This document shows, in pieces, positions 23,701-33,590 of a stretch of DNA of 64,000 nucleotides. The DNA is from Oscarella lobularis (Eukaryota; Porifera; Homoscleromorpha; Homosclerophorida; Oscarellidae). The notes beneath the pieces are model-generated. The model did not search any database. It was not told the origin of the DNA and saw only the letters and a program-made list of their open reading frames with translations. The stretch covers positions 1,546,690-1,610,689 of the forward strand of contig NC_089192.1 of assembly GCF_947507565.1 (NCBI RefSeq), read 5' to 3'. Position 1 is the stretch's first letter. Each line of letters begins with the position of its first letter. Position numbers and translations under genes: made by a program.

Positions 23701-24151
23701 ATCGGTAGGAGGAGACACCGTGAGAATCAGGACTAGATCGTTGGTACCAAATTTTTCATACCTTTCCCATTTAATTCGGTGATTATACCTGCTTTTATCT
23801 AGACTAGAGACAAAGAAGTAAGCAGAAATTTGGTCTTGCGCGACGCGGGCAATGGAACCTACCCTGTTTTCTATGAGTTCTCAATCGGAGGTCGCGACGA
23901 GTTGCACATATCATGATTGACGACGAACCAAATAATGGGATCGTTGTCAGTCTACTGAAAACGGCAGCACCGCTGCCGCCTGCTATTGAGTAATATGTCA
24001 GTCACTAATAAAACGATTACAGTAGTTCAAAAATTAGAACGACCCGCCATTCACCGAATGACTACAGTGACGAAGAAGTTCGTTTTGCGTTAAATGAAGG
24101 GATTGGTGAAGTGTATTTGGCTTTTGTCTGCCACACGACGTCTAGCATGAG
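20728..24151 (+). pseudogene. decayed second copy of the ankyrin/filamin/vWA gene
   Basis: Collinear with copy 1 over its first three-quarters: the N-terminal helix near 20728 (ATGGAAGCCATCC), the Cys/His module at about 21270-21500 (CNDCGHGEKRHFKVEKC), ankyrin repeats at about 22000-23500 (DGETALHTASGYGDNPEI, EGKTALRVLAAEPTLAEV), the filamin-type repeat at about 23620-23990, and the start of vWA (ending CHTTSSMS). It carries many frameshifts, stops and small deletions, and stops abruptly at 24151 where mobile DNA begins. The remaining vWA and tail are not found on the other side of that mobile block. It is a duplicate no longer able to make the full protein. Confidence 0.8.
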
Positions 24152-24240
24152 TTAGCCTCGGTTCCAGACCCTCTCTCCAAGCATAGATGTTCCAAGGATC
24201 GGTAACATCCGGGGGAGAGAGGGTCTGGAACCGAGGCTAA
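24152..24240. mobile_element. 89-bp MITE/hairpin at the duplication break
   Basis: A 27-base perfect inverted repeat (ttagcctcggttccagaccc... and its complement) surrounds a 35-base loop. It sits exactly where the decayed vWA copy ends and directly abuts the Merlin-type inverted repeat that begins at 24241. Confidence 0.8.
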
Positions 24241-24860
24241 TACGGTGCCGGCACCGTCGATCTCTCTTCCTGTCGGCCATCTTGATTTTGTCGTAATTGC
24301 ATTAGATTCTTGGTCCCGTATGATTCGGTCCCAGTCCTATATAGAAAGCGACGACCGCGCTATACGGTGCCATCGTTCAGGAAATCCGGCGAAACATACG
24401 CTCCTGGTCGGGCACCGTGCAAGGCGGTGCCACACGTCGATGTGTACGGGGTCTCACGATCGCGATCGCGTGGCCATTCGCTTCGAATAGCGGTGCCGCA
24501 GGCTAGCGATTGCCCGTCCGATCGCTGTACCGGGTCAAACGACGCCAATATTCGGATCGAAGAAGAGAAATGGAACAGGTACGGAATTCTCGCGGTCGGG
24601 AGCATCGTTTCAGCGCGCCGTGCCCACGGACTTTCACACGGCACCGCGTCTGTTGGTCGGGCTGCGATCTTTTTATTTCTCACACAGAGTTCACGAAAAC
24701 GAAGAACGGGGAACTGCCTTAAACGTACGATATGTCGAAACGCCATCGAACTTTGGCGCAGCGCCGACACGCCGACAGCCTCAAACAGGGTACTGCTCTG
24801 CGATGCAGCGAAAGATGCTGCACAAAGCAACGTCGCTGTTGTATTGACCATCGTCGTCAC
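24241..24860. repeat. left long terminal inverted repeat of the Merlin-type element
   Basis: 620 bp, mirrored at 29414-30034. It includes the shared transposase C-terminus (GQYNSDVALCSIFRCIAEQY). GGTGCC-type hexamers recur in both orientations, a plausible transposase-binding array. Confidence 0.85.
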
Positions 24861-25399
24861 GCCCGTACCGGTCCCGCCACATGATTTCGTCCAAATAAGA
24901 TGAAAGAGACCCTTTTTCGCTAGGTCGCACGTGGCTCAGTTTTTCATACACGTATGACCAATAGGCAGCGGCGTCATCGCGCGGCGCGGCGTAGTTAGGA
25001 TCGCCGCAAACTCGCTTTTGAGGGCCTGTTGCGCCACACTGGCTTGCCTTTTCGTGCATATCCGCCCACAGGTTTGTGTAGACAATGGTGTTGGGCGCGG
25101 TGTGGCATTGTAGAAAGTCGTAAAATGCGCCTGCGTTGTGCTCATTCGTAATGAGGAGCGACCCAGACGATTTCTGAGCATCATACACGCCCATCACCAA
25201 ACGTCTGTCTTCTCCAGCCTGTACAAAGACTTGTGTGTTTTTCTACTCTCATACGATCACACAAACAATCTTACCCTGTTTGGTACTCGGTAGACCATGT
25301 CATTTGCGTGCACCTTTTTATCGTATCCGCCCAAGACGAGAACGCCTTCCTCGTCTCTTTTGGCAAGGATACCCGTGGAGACTGTGGTGCGAGCTACTA

Positions 25400-25581
25400 C
25401 CGTAGTTTCACAAATTTTCGCCTTGAAATATTTCGTTTTACAATATTTTGTACAGCTTTATTTTCGTACACTGCTTTTTTTACGACATATATTACACGGT
25501 TTTTCTGTTTAGTACAGCTTTATTTTCGTACACTGCATGTTGTACGAAAATTAATGTAAAACGAAAATTTGTGAACTACGG
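25400..25581. mobile_element. 182-bp MITE with TA duplication inside the 5' LTR
   Basis: The inverted ends ccgtagtttcacaaattttcg / cgaaaatttgtgaactacgg are flanked by TA on both sides (25398-25399 and 25582-25583). The 3' LTR shows the empty site (gagctactacatagaac). The TA target suggests mobilisation by a Tc1/mariner-like transposase. Internally, cagctttattttcgtacactgc occurs twice as a direct repeat. Confidence 0.9.
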
Positions 25582-25773
25582 TACATAGAACTAAGGACTC
25601 ATATGTCTTGTGTTGCCCGTACGTAAGGCGGAGCTGTATGTGACGTCACGCATTTCCTTATAGTCATTGAGCCTTCTGCCATTGACTCACTTCGGTCTTC
25701 TGCGTACCACAGCCCACAATAAAGTTCATTGAACACCACAACACTACATGGTGTCAGGAGTCATACCCCCCTA

Positions 25774-26944
25774 AATGGAACATCTCAAGCAACCGAAGCA
25801 GTTCAATTTCCAGCGAAAAGCAGCATGGCCGTCGTGGATCGAGCGCTTCGAGCAATTCCGCATCGCTTCCGGACTCAGCGACAAAGGCCAGGAGTAGCAA
25901 GTCTCGACTCTGCTCTACACGATGGGCCCCGAAGCGAATGATGTCATGAAACAACTCACCCTCACCGCCACGACCGGAAGAAGTACGCTCCAGTCAAGGC
26001 CCAGTTCGACGTCTACTTCGCTAAAGCCCGCAACGTTATCTTCGAAATCTGCACGTTTCGAAAACGTCGCCAAGGGGAGAAGGAGCCAGTCGAAGCATTC
26101 ATCACCGCCCTCTACGCATTGTCAGAGTACTGCGAGTTCGGCGAGCGAAGGGAAAAAGAAATTCTTCTCCAGCTAATTATCGGGATACGAGACGATCTCG
26201 TCTCGCGCAAGCTGCAACAGAATCCCAATGTCACCCTCGAAGCCGCCGTTACCGTGGCGAGACAACATGAAGAGATTATGCCTTCAGCAAGGTTCCGTGA
26301 GAAGTACCGCCGATCAAGGAAATGCTCAAGAAAGCCGAAGATTCATACCTCGCCCTGCTACCATACCGCTCTACTCCATTGGCTCAAGGATCACCAGCGC
26401 AGATCTTGATGGATCGCCGGTTGAGATCCAACGTGCCTACAATTCAATCCAGTCTACTCCCAGAAGCTATTCCTCTGGAACAGCTTCGCGACAAGGACGA
26501 GCATGTCCGCGCGAAGCAGAAAGAAGATTTCGATCGACGCCATCGCGTCAAGGAAATGCCAACACTCTCACTAGGCCAAGCAGTCTATATTCCGGATCGC
26601 CAGGAATACGGCAGAGTCGTCGCTCAAGCCTCATCATCTAGGAGCTATTACATTAACACACCTACCGGATCGTTTCGACGCAACCGTGGAAAGCTGATCC
26701 CGGTGAGAGACGACGCAGTTACCATACCGGAAGATGATGAACACTTCGTTATTCCCGAGCAAAGAAATAATCCCGACGTACCTCCAAATGAAGCCGTCGA
26801 GGATCCTCCACAAGCAGCGCCGCAGCCAGTGCAGCAGCAACAGCAGCAACAGCCTTCACCCGTCCGAACCCGCTCTGGTCGTGTCGTTAGACCTCCAGCA
26901 AGGTTTGTCGATGAACAACCTCCTGGAAGGGGAGATGTGGTGTG
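25774..26944 (+). pseudogene. Gypsy gag fused to integrase C-terminus after internal deletion
   Basis: The first part (MEHLKQPKQFNFQRKAAWPS ... AALYALSEYCEF-type text up to about 26310) is Gag-like and contains an in-frame TAG near 25897 and a frame change near 25975. The frame then jumps to an integrase C-terminal tail (LAQGSPAQILMDRRLRSN ... FDRRHRVKEMPTLSLGQAVY) with a glutamine run. Protease, reverse transcriptase, RNase H and the integrase core are missing, so it could only move with help from a full relative. Confidence 0.8.
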
Positions 26945-27107
26945 AGCTACTACATAGAACTAAGGACTCATATGTCTTGTGTTGCCCGTACGTAAGGCGG
27001 AGCTTTATGTGACGTCACGCACCTCTTTCCTTATAGTCATTGAGCCTTCTGCCATTGACTCACTTCTGTCTTCTGTGTACCACAGCCCACAATAAAGTTC
27101 ATTGAAC

Positions 27108-27885
27108 CACGGATTGTAGAGGAGAGGGATAGGAAACGATAGCGCACTACTGTACATTGTGACGTTGCATCCGTGACACGCTCTGACTCCTCCTCCCGCT
27201 CCAGAAACGCCCGATTTCTCCGAATCCGAAGGCTCTCTAGCCTTCTAAGCAACTCGAAAAGGTTACTAAGGATGTAAATAATGCTTCTAAATGTAGCTTT
27301 TACAAGCGACGGATGCCTAAAGCCCGTTTTTTCAACAGGCGACTTTGTGTAGCTTTCCTGATCGTTCTGCAGGCTTTCGGAACCACAAAGTACATTCTAA
27401 TTCTAGGCTAAAGACGTCAAAGTGCAACTGACATCTTCAAAAGCATCTCCGATTGATCAAGACAAATTTGTAGAACGAGGTCTACCCTCGCAAGAAGGGT
27501 GCATGCTCGAAAATCGTCTTCATTTCGACAATCGTGAAACGCAGATGCTTTTGAAGATGTCAGTTGCACTTTGACGTCTTTAGCCTAGAGTTAGAATGTA
27601 CATTGTGGTTCCGAAAGCCTGCAGAACGATCAGGAAAGCTACACAAAGTCGCCTGTTGAAAAAACGGGCTTTAGGGATCCGTCGTTTGCAAAAATCTGCA
27701 ATTAGAAGCATTATTTACATCCTTAGTAACCTTTTCGAGTTGCCTAGAAGGCTAGAGAATCTTCGGATTCGGAGGAATCGGGCGTTTCTTAAGCGGGGTC
27801 ACAACCGATAAGGGGGCGTGGCCGAGTCACGCATCTAACCACTCCACCTACGGGCGTTTCCTATCCCTCTCCTCTACAATCCGTG
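27108..27885. mobile_element. P-related fold-back MITE inside the 3' LTR
   Basis: 778 bp with arms of about 370 bp. The ends cacggattgtagaggagagg / cctctcctctacaatccgtg are perfect inverses. The 7-bp duplication attgaac lies on both sides (27101-27107, 27886-27892). Its termini and subterminal text (gggcgtggccgagtcacgcat, actgtacattgt) match the ends of the complete P-type element at 58600-62976, marking it as a non-autonomous relative. Confidence 0.85.
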
Positions 27886-28471
27886 ATTGAACACCACAAC
27901 ACTACACAGACCTCTCGAAAGAAACTGTAGTGGGTAATAAGGCACTTTGCTGAGACGAGCGATGTTGTGGTGACTGTGCGGATGCGGGTCACAGGAATTT
28001 CTGCTGCCCAGAATAGAGACATTTGTAGCGAAAGCTGCAAGTCAACTTTGCTCGACTGAAGAAAGATCCGCGGCGAACTGTCAGCTTCTTCCTACAGTCT
28101 GATTTCGGACAGCGCCACGTGTAGCCGTCCTTCAGGTCTTGTCTCTTGTTCCATCTCATTTCGACGCCGCAATCGCACTTAACGCTTTTAGCTAAGAGCC
28201 CGTGCTTTTGAAGGAAATGAACAGCCGTTTCGATTGAGTCGGTTGCCGCTCGTACATCTGACACTGTGAACAAGCCCTCCATTGTCACTCTCAACTCGCT
28301 GCCGATTGAAGAATACAGTGACTGAGCCAAGAAAGCGAGGGTGCTCCTTTTGTAATTGGCGCGGCTCCGACCAAGTTGCCCACAACGGATCGGGGATGAA
28401 CCAGTCATCAGCGAGAGTTTCCGCGGACGTGAACGGAACCATGCAGAAGTAGCATATGGGAAGCTGCAATT

Positions 28472-29492
28472 GTGAATCCCGGATATGTCGCGGGCAATTC
28501 GAGCAGGGCCGCAACCCGATCAAAGGTCACTTATAGGATGTTATCAACGTTATCGAGCGCTACGTGGTCTCTTGAAGAGACAGTTTCTTTTATGAAAAAC
28601 AAGAAGCTGGCTTCTATAATGAACTGCGATTGCGGGAGAATTATGAAATGGAACCGAAGGACGGAGGTGACCGACGGCTGAACGTGGCGCTGCCCTGCGA
28701 AAGGATGCCGCAAGAAGAAAACAATACGGCACGGTTCATTTTTTAACCGGTCTAAACTCCCATTGGGAGTTTGCCTTCGTCTCTTGGCGTGTTCGGTAGC
28801 GGAAACTCCTGTCACCCACGTCAAAGCACAAATAGGCTCTGTATCAACAAAATGCGCCGTAGACTACTACAATGTCTGTCGAGACGTTCGCAGTGAAGAT
28901 TTACTGCAGAACCCTATTTGTCTCGGTGGTCGGGGAATCGTCGTTCAGATAGACGAATCGTCTTTTGCCCACGATAAAAAGGTGTGAAGTAAGGTTTTAT
29001 ACTAGTACGTAACACCTATAACTTTTCCAGTACGGAAGAGAAAGGCCTGCAGCACCGAACTGGGTGTTTGAGCTGTACGACACAGAAAAAAAGGTTGGAT
29101 ACATGGAACTGGTAGAGAAAAGAGACAGAGCTACTCTTCTACCGATAATAACGCGCCACACTTTGCCGGATACAACTATTCACTCCGACTGCTGGGCAGC
29201 ATACAAGAAGGTGGGTGAACTGCCCGGCGTTGCGGAGCATGGAACCGTCAACCACAGCCGCCATTTTGTGGACCCTCACACAGGAGTTCGCACGCAGGCT
29301 ATCAAAAGCTATTGGGCGCGAGCAAAAGCCAAGCTAAAACGCATGAGAGGCACAACTGGAGAAATGCTTCCATCTTATCTGGATGAATTTATGTGGCGTG
29401 AAAGAAACGGGCATGACGACGATGGTCAATACAACAGCGACGTTGCTTTGTGCAGCATCTTTCGCTGCATCGCGGAGCAGTACCCTGTTTGA
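28472..29492 (+). pseudogene. right Merlin transposase with DDE motifs, one nonsense codon
   Basis: The N-terminal zinc ribbon (CDCGRIMKWNRRTEVTDG, stop, TWRCPAKGCRKKK) is followed by a middle region near 28800 (AETPVTHVKAQIGSVSTK). Next come the catalytic block VVQIDESSFAHDKK (28930-28985), a short intron (about 28984-29031), then YGRERPAPNWVFELYDTEKK, HSDCWAAYKKV and the C-terminal half ending YLDEFMWRERNGHDDDGQYN. This is the Merlin/IS1016-like DDE transposase. A TGA near 28680 replaces a residue that the left copy keeps, and a frame change is needed near 28740. Otherwise the catalytic core looks intact. Confidence 0.8.
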
Positions 29493-30034
29493 GGCTGTCG
29501 GCGTGTCGGCGCGGCGCCAAAGTTCGATGGCGTTTCGACATATCGTACGTTTAAGGCAGTTCCCTGTTCTTCGTTTTCGTGAACTCTGTGTGAGAAATAA
29601 AAAGATCGCAGCCCGACCAACAGACGCGGTGCCGTGTGAAAGTCCGTGGGCACGGCGCGCTATAAACGATGCCCCCGACCGCGAGAATTCCGTACCTGTT
29701 CCATTTCTCTTCCTCGATCCGAATATTGGCGTCGTTTGACCCGGTACAGCGATCGGACGGGCAATCGCTAGCCTGCGGCACCGCTATTCGAAGCGAATGG
29801 CCACGCGATCGCGATCGTGAGACCCCGTACACATCGACGTGTGGCACCGCCTTGCACGGTGCCCGACCAGGAGCGTATGTTTCGCCGGATTTCCTGAACG
29901 ATGGCACCGTATAGTGCGGTCGTCGCTTTCTATATAGGACTGGGACCGAATTATACGGGACCAAGAATCTAATGCAATTACGACAAAATCAAGATGGCCG
30001 ACAGGAAGAGAGATCGAACGGTGCCGGCACCGTA
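29414..30034. repeat. right long terminal inverted repeat of the Merlin-type element
   Basis: 621 bp, inverse of 24241-24860 with only scattered differences. Such high identity contrasts with the diverged transposase exons immediately inside and points to recent homogenisation. Confidence 0.85.
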
Positions 30035-30043
30035 TAGTAACGA

Positions 30044-30871
30044 GTGGACCCATGTTCTACAACATTTCCGGCACGTCGGAAGGAACTGGGCACTGCGCGC
30101 GCATGCGTGCTGACGACATTGTTGTGGTCACTTGTGGAAATGAACGTCCTTCCCGAGCCTTTCTCTGTTTCAGACTTGCAGCACGCTTTTCGGCTAGAAA
30201 AGGAAAGCCGCGAGGACGCTGGATGGACATTCTTGCGCGACGGAAACCCTGACAGACTCGGGCCAAACGCGAAATTCTACTACACATCAGATCCGTCGAA
30301 ACAATTCGAATCGTCCTCTCCTCGACTCCAACTGAAATTCTACTGGTCTTCTGTGCCCATTACCGCCCTAAAAGTCGCCTGCCTTCTTAACAAGCCCGAG
30401 ATTCGCGAGAAGTGGGACGTCTATGCGCCGATCGTTTCCAGCATCGACGTGAGTCAACGTCAACTCGTCGTTCTCTGGAAACTCGTCGCGCCATGGCCGC
30501 TTCAAACGCGTCTCCTCGTCCACGACGTCGTTTACGTCACCTGCGACAACGCCTACGTTTCCTTCTACAAGGGTACGGACCGAAACGAGTTCGATCGTTC
30601 GTCGCCACGACTTCCGGTTGATTATACACGAGCTCGCGCCGGTCTTACGTTCACCATCACGCGACCGAATAAGGAGCGTCCCGAGACCCACTGCGACGTT
30701 TTCGCCGTCACGAACAATTCATACGGGGGCGTTATCGACTGGCTTCCCTACCGGGTCGCTGCTCAAGTTACCGCGAACGGTTACGAGCGAGTGTTCGGGG
30801 ATCTATTTGCAAAGGGAGGATCGCTGGATTTGAAAGCCTTGGATTTTCGTTCGTTCACCGTTAGACTTTGA
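30044..30871 (+). CDS. START-like lipid-binding domain protein
   Basis: Open frame of 275 residues ending TAG-free at a TGA after FRSFTVRL. The central and C-terminal parts fit a START (StAR-related lipid transfer) domain: the helix-strand REKWDVYAPIVSSIDVSQRQ, LWKLVAPWPLQTRLLVHDVV (the 'PWPL..RD' landmark), ARAGLTFTITRPNKERPETH, then GGVIDWLPYRVAAQVTANGY (the closing helix after the 'D..G..P' landmark). START domains carry lipids or sterols between membranes or act in thioesterases. A splice-acceptor-like tttctctgtttcag ends at 30172. The genuine last exon may therefore start there, with the true N-terminus displaced by the Merlin element whose edge is only 10 bp upstream of the ATG. Domain call by motif, not search. 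Confidence 0.6.
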   Translation: MDPCSTTFPARRKELGTARACVLTTLLWSLVEMNVLPEPFSVSDLQHAFRLEKESREDAGWTFLRDGNPDRLGPNAKFYYTSDPSKQFESSSPRLQLKFYWSSVPITALKVACLLNKPEIREKWDVYAPIVSSIDVSQRQLVVLWKLVAPWPLQTRLLVHDVVYVTCDNAYVSFYKGTDRNEFDRSSPRLPVDYTRARAGLTFTITRPNKERPETHCDVFAVTNNSYGGVIDWLPYRVAAQVTANGYERVFGDLFAKGGSLDLKALDFRSFTVRL

Positions 30872-31049
30872 TTTATTGTCACTTGCGGCCGGAGCGCTCC
30901 GAGCTCGACGTACGTGTCATTTTTTTCTGTCGTTATATTTCTCTCGTTTCGAGACTGTTTTTGTTCTTGGGGCTGCGTGGATTGAATGTGGTTTGGTGCC
31001 TTATCATCGAGTAGGCAGTAGTCAGTGAAATGGATTTATTACTATAGGG
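30872..31049. other. 3' flank of START gene
   Basis: No feature supported; no clear polyadenylation signal within the first 100 bp. Confidence 0.35.
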
Positions 31050-31655
31050 AACTACTCTAGTCAGTTCTGGCTGTCTACGAAGAAAATCCAGCGTTTTAGC
31101 TAGCTCAAAGTCACGCACGCAGCCGAAGCTCAGGCACTGAGGCGGGTAGCAAACTAACGCGCGCTAATAAACAGAAAGTGGTCTTTTTCGTCATTTTATT
31201 ACGTACAAGACATTATTTGGGGTAAGTAAGACCTTATATGTAATAATAGATACGCATATTTTGTCTAATTATATTTCTTGGTGGCTTCGTTTCGCCGGTT
31301 CGACGCTCCTTGCGTCGAACGCTTCAAGCACCCCGCCCAGCTCGACGTTGAATATCGGCCGCTAAAGTAAGGTGAATTCTACGTGTTCAAACATAGTAGA
31401 AAAAGCCTACTTCGCATGTGGCGCGTCCCCGAGCGCCGGGATCTGCGCAATTTTGCACGTCTTCGGGGTAAAGACCCCGAAGGACGGCCTTCAAGGCGGC
31501 GGGCCAACAATAGTGTTGGTGTCGGAGCTCAGTACAGGTGAAAACGTTAGTCTATTAGACTATAGATATGTGCATGACATATAAGGGGTACACTTAGCGG
31601 TGTGTCTAAGGGTATGACATCAGTGAGCTCCTTAATATTAACTAAGATACACTAC
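31050..31655 (-). repeat. probable 3' LTR of the minus-strand Gypsy relic
   Basis: On the minus strand the coding region ends near 31664, a purine tract (ggacggaggag) follows, and then tgtagtgtatct begins a non-coding block. The block contains a GC-rich part with two perfect hairpins (31298-31320 gttcgacgc-loop-gcgtcgaac; 31461-31482 cttcgggg-loop-ccccgaag) and aataaaat near 31195. No partner LTR remains in the window, so the outer border is uncertain. Confidence 0.45.
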
Positions 31656-31663
31656 ACTCCTCC

Positions 31664-33590
31664 GTCCTAATCCTTTAGTTCCGTGATTGAAAGATTCAAT
31701 CGCTCTGGAGCTTTTCTGTTCCTTGGTGGATTTCTGCGTGGTTCTGGTGGTGGATCTTTAACTTTCTTTTGCGGACGAGAAGCGGTAGTGTTGGGCGGCT
31801 CAGGAGAAGCTGCAGCGGCTTCATTTGATTCCTGAGGAGCCTGAGAGGCAGTGGTAGTTGATGCCTCTGTAGTGCCTTCGGAGGAACGTGTTTCCGAAGC
31901 AGGAACATTGGTGGTAATTGGCAATGAAGACGTAGCATATTTGCTAGGTTGATCTTCTTCAGATTTGTCGCGTGCGGCCATAGACATTTCAGTGGCGGCC
32001 GTTGGACGTAGTTGATCAGCATGACGATGCCAAGTTTTGTTATTGACTGTAACGTCGTAATCAACTGGAATATGGTTCCTTCAACCCAACTATCACCTGA
32101 GGTGTAATCTTTAGCCCATACTTTATCTCCTATTTGGAAATTCCCTGTCACGTGTCCGTGATAAGCTTGCTGTTTGAGCTGCTTGTTCCGGATGAGAGCT
32201 GCTACATCAGGATGAAGCATGGTGAGCCTGGTGCGAACTTGTCTACCCAGGAATATATTATTCAGATGGCGTTAAGCCTGTTGTAGTATGTGGAGTATTT
32301 CGGTATTTGAATAGAAATGTAGCTAATTTGGCTTTCATGTCCGTTTCCCCCTTTATAGCTTTTAAGGCGTTTTTGAAGGTTTGGACGCAACGTTCCGCGG
32401 CTCCGTTGGATTGCGGATGATAAGGCGATGATCGAATGTGCTGGATACCTTGACGAGCCAGCCATTTTTGAAATTCTTTGGAGACGTCTAAATTGGGGAC
32501 CGTTGTCGGAGACTAAGAGTTCCGGTAGTCCAAAACGTGCGAAGATATCGCTGAGTGCATCAATCGTTTTCTGAGATGTAGTTGTTTTCATAGCAATGAC
32601 TTCTAGCCATTTTGAATAAGCATCGACGAGTAAGAGAAACATTGAATTGAGGAACGGTCCGGCGAAATCGATGTGGACTCACTGAAAAGGACGTTCCGGC
32701 CAAACCCAAGGATGGCGAATGACTTTCCCTGGCATTTTGGCGTTGGATTGACAAGTAGGGCAACTTCGTGCTAGGTGTTCAATACCTTTGTCGATTTGAG
32801 GCCTCCAGAAGTGACATCTGGCTATTGACTTCATTTTGACCAACTCCTTGGTGACTGCTGTGTAATTCTTCTAGCAACTTGGTGCGGAGTTTTGTTGGTA
32901 TGACGACTCTAAGTCCTCGTACAATGGTGCACCTTCTATTGTTAGATCTCGTCGAGAAGAAAAATATTGTTTGACTTCTGGATCAGTTGGTTTGTAATCT
33001 CCACAAACGCGGATAGCATTGTCCGGTTTGGGAACAACAACAATGGGTGAGGACCACCTGCTGTGTTTGACTTTGTAGATGACGCCTCGTTTGACTAGGC
33101 GGTCCAAGTCGGCTTCCACTTTTTCTCTCATTGCGTATGGTATTTCTCGTGCTGGAATATAACTCGGTTGAGCACCTTCCTTTAATGCCAAGTGTGCAGT
33201 AAATCCTTTGAGTTCGCCTTGTTCTTCGCTGAAGAGACTTCCGTAGCGGTCTATCAACGTAGAGATCGGTGAACTAAGGTGATGAATTTTTAATTCATCC
33301 CAGTTCAGGCGAATTTTCCTTAGCCAATCTCGACCCATGAGCGTTGCTCCACCTTTTCGAGCGACGTGCAGCATTTTCTGTCCATTTAATCCTACATTGA
33401 CTTCGCATTTTCCTCGTAGGTTCAGAGGGTTCTTGGTATAGCTGATTAGCTTCAAATCACTCGGCTGTAGCGGTAAATTCAGTGTTTTCGTCCAGATTTC
33501 TTCGGGTATCAGAGTGATCGGAGATCCGGTATCGACTTCCATGGGGATAACACATAAAAGAACTTTTGCCAGCTCAACCCTCAGAGCGCT
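31664..33590 (-). pseudogene. Gypsy pol relic (protease, RT start, integrase) lacking RT core
   Basis: Reading right to left: aspartic protease motif VDTGSPITLIPEEIW near 33510; the RT N-terminal segment (FTAHLALKEGAQPSYIPARE ... SRWSSPIVVVPKPDNAIRVC) to about 32990; an abrupt jump to pre-integrase text (YFSSRRDLTIEG); a zinc-finger remnant; the integrase core (LLLVDAYSKWLEVIAMKTTT, SDNGPQF) near 32640-32500; and a C-terminal tail (NFQIGDKVWAKDYTSGDSW) near 32130. The catalytic RT palm and RNase H are deleted. Several frame changes. The 5' part is cut by LINE sequence at about 33590. Confidence 0.85.

Larger units (their letters stand above)
25383..27906 (+). mobile_element. internally deleted Gypsy-type LTR element
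   Basis: The 5' LTR is 25383-25748 (TGTGGTG ... ACTACA), a primer-binding-like tggtgtcaggagt starts at 25749, and the 3' LTR is 26936-27906, preceded by the purine tract ggaaggggaga. Without its inserted MITE each LTR is about 190 bp. The LTRs share most bases, including cacaataaagttcattgaac. The flanks gagac/cagac give an imperfect duplication. It sits inside the left Merlin transposase coding region and is therefore younger than that element. Confidence 0.85.
24781..28408 (-). pseudogene. left Merlin-like transposase gene, catalytic acids changed, split by Gypsy
   Basis: The N-terminal exon at 27989-28408 has the zinc-ribbon pattern CDCGVEMRWNKR ... WRCPKSDCRKK. The frame continues, after a shift near 28020, to 27907, where the Gypsy element interrupts it. 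It resumes at 25382, crosses an intron (about 25216-25280) and ends at 24781. Compared with the right-hand copy, the IDES catalytic block is replaced by VLGGYDKK and HSDCW by YTNLW, so two acidic catalytic positions look lost. The exon joins are inferred by comparison with the right copy. It could have been an inactive accessory paralogue before disruption. Confidence 0.65.
24241..30034. mobile_element. Merlin-type composite element with ~620-bp inverted repeats
   Basis: The left arm 24241-24860 and right arm 29414-30034 are nearly identical in inverted orientation. Both end in the palindromic acggtgccggcaccgt. Each arm carries several GGTGCC/GGCACC motifs and a cgatcgcgatcgcg block, and covers the last codons of a transposase. 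The interior has two transposase genes pointing outwards from a shared centre near 28.4 kb. The left half has been enlarged by a Gypsy insertion at 25383-27906. The transposase type (zinc-ribbon N-terminus plus ISXO2/IS1016-like DDE domain) identifies the Merlin superfamily. Confidence 0.75.

Noticed and set aside
31298-31482. Two perfect GC-rich hairpins as a structured RNA gene
   Set aside because: They lie where the LTR of the minus-strand Gypsy relic is expected and have no polymerase III or snRNA signals; treated as LTR structure.
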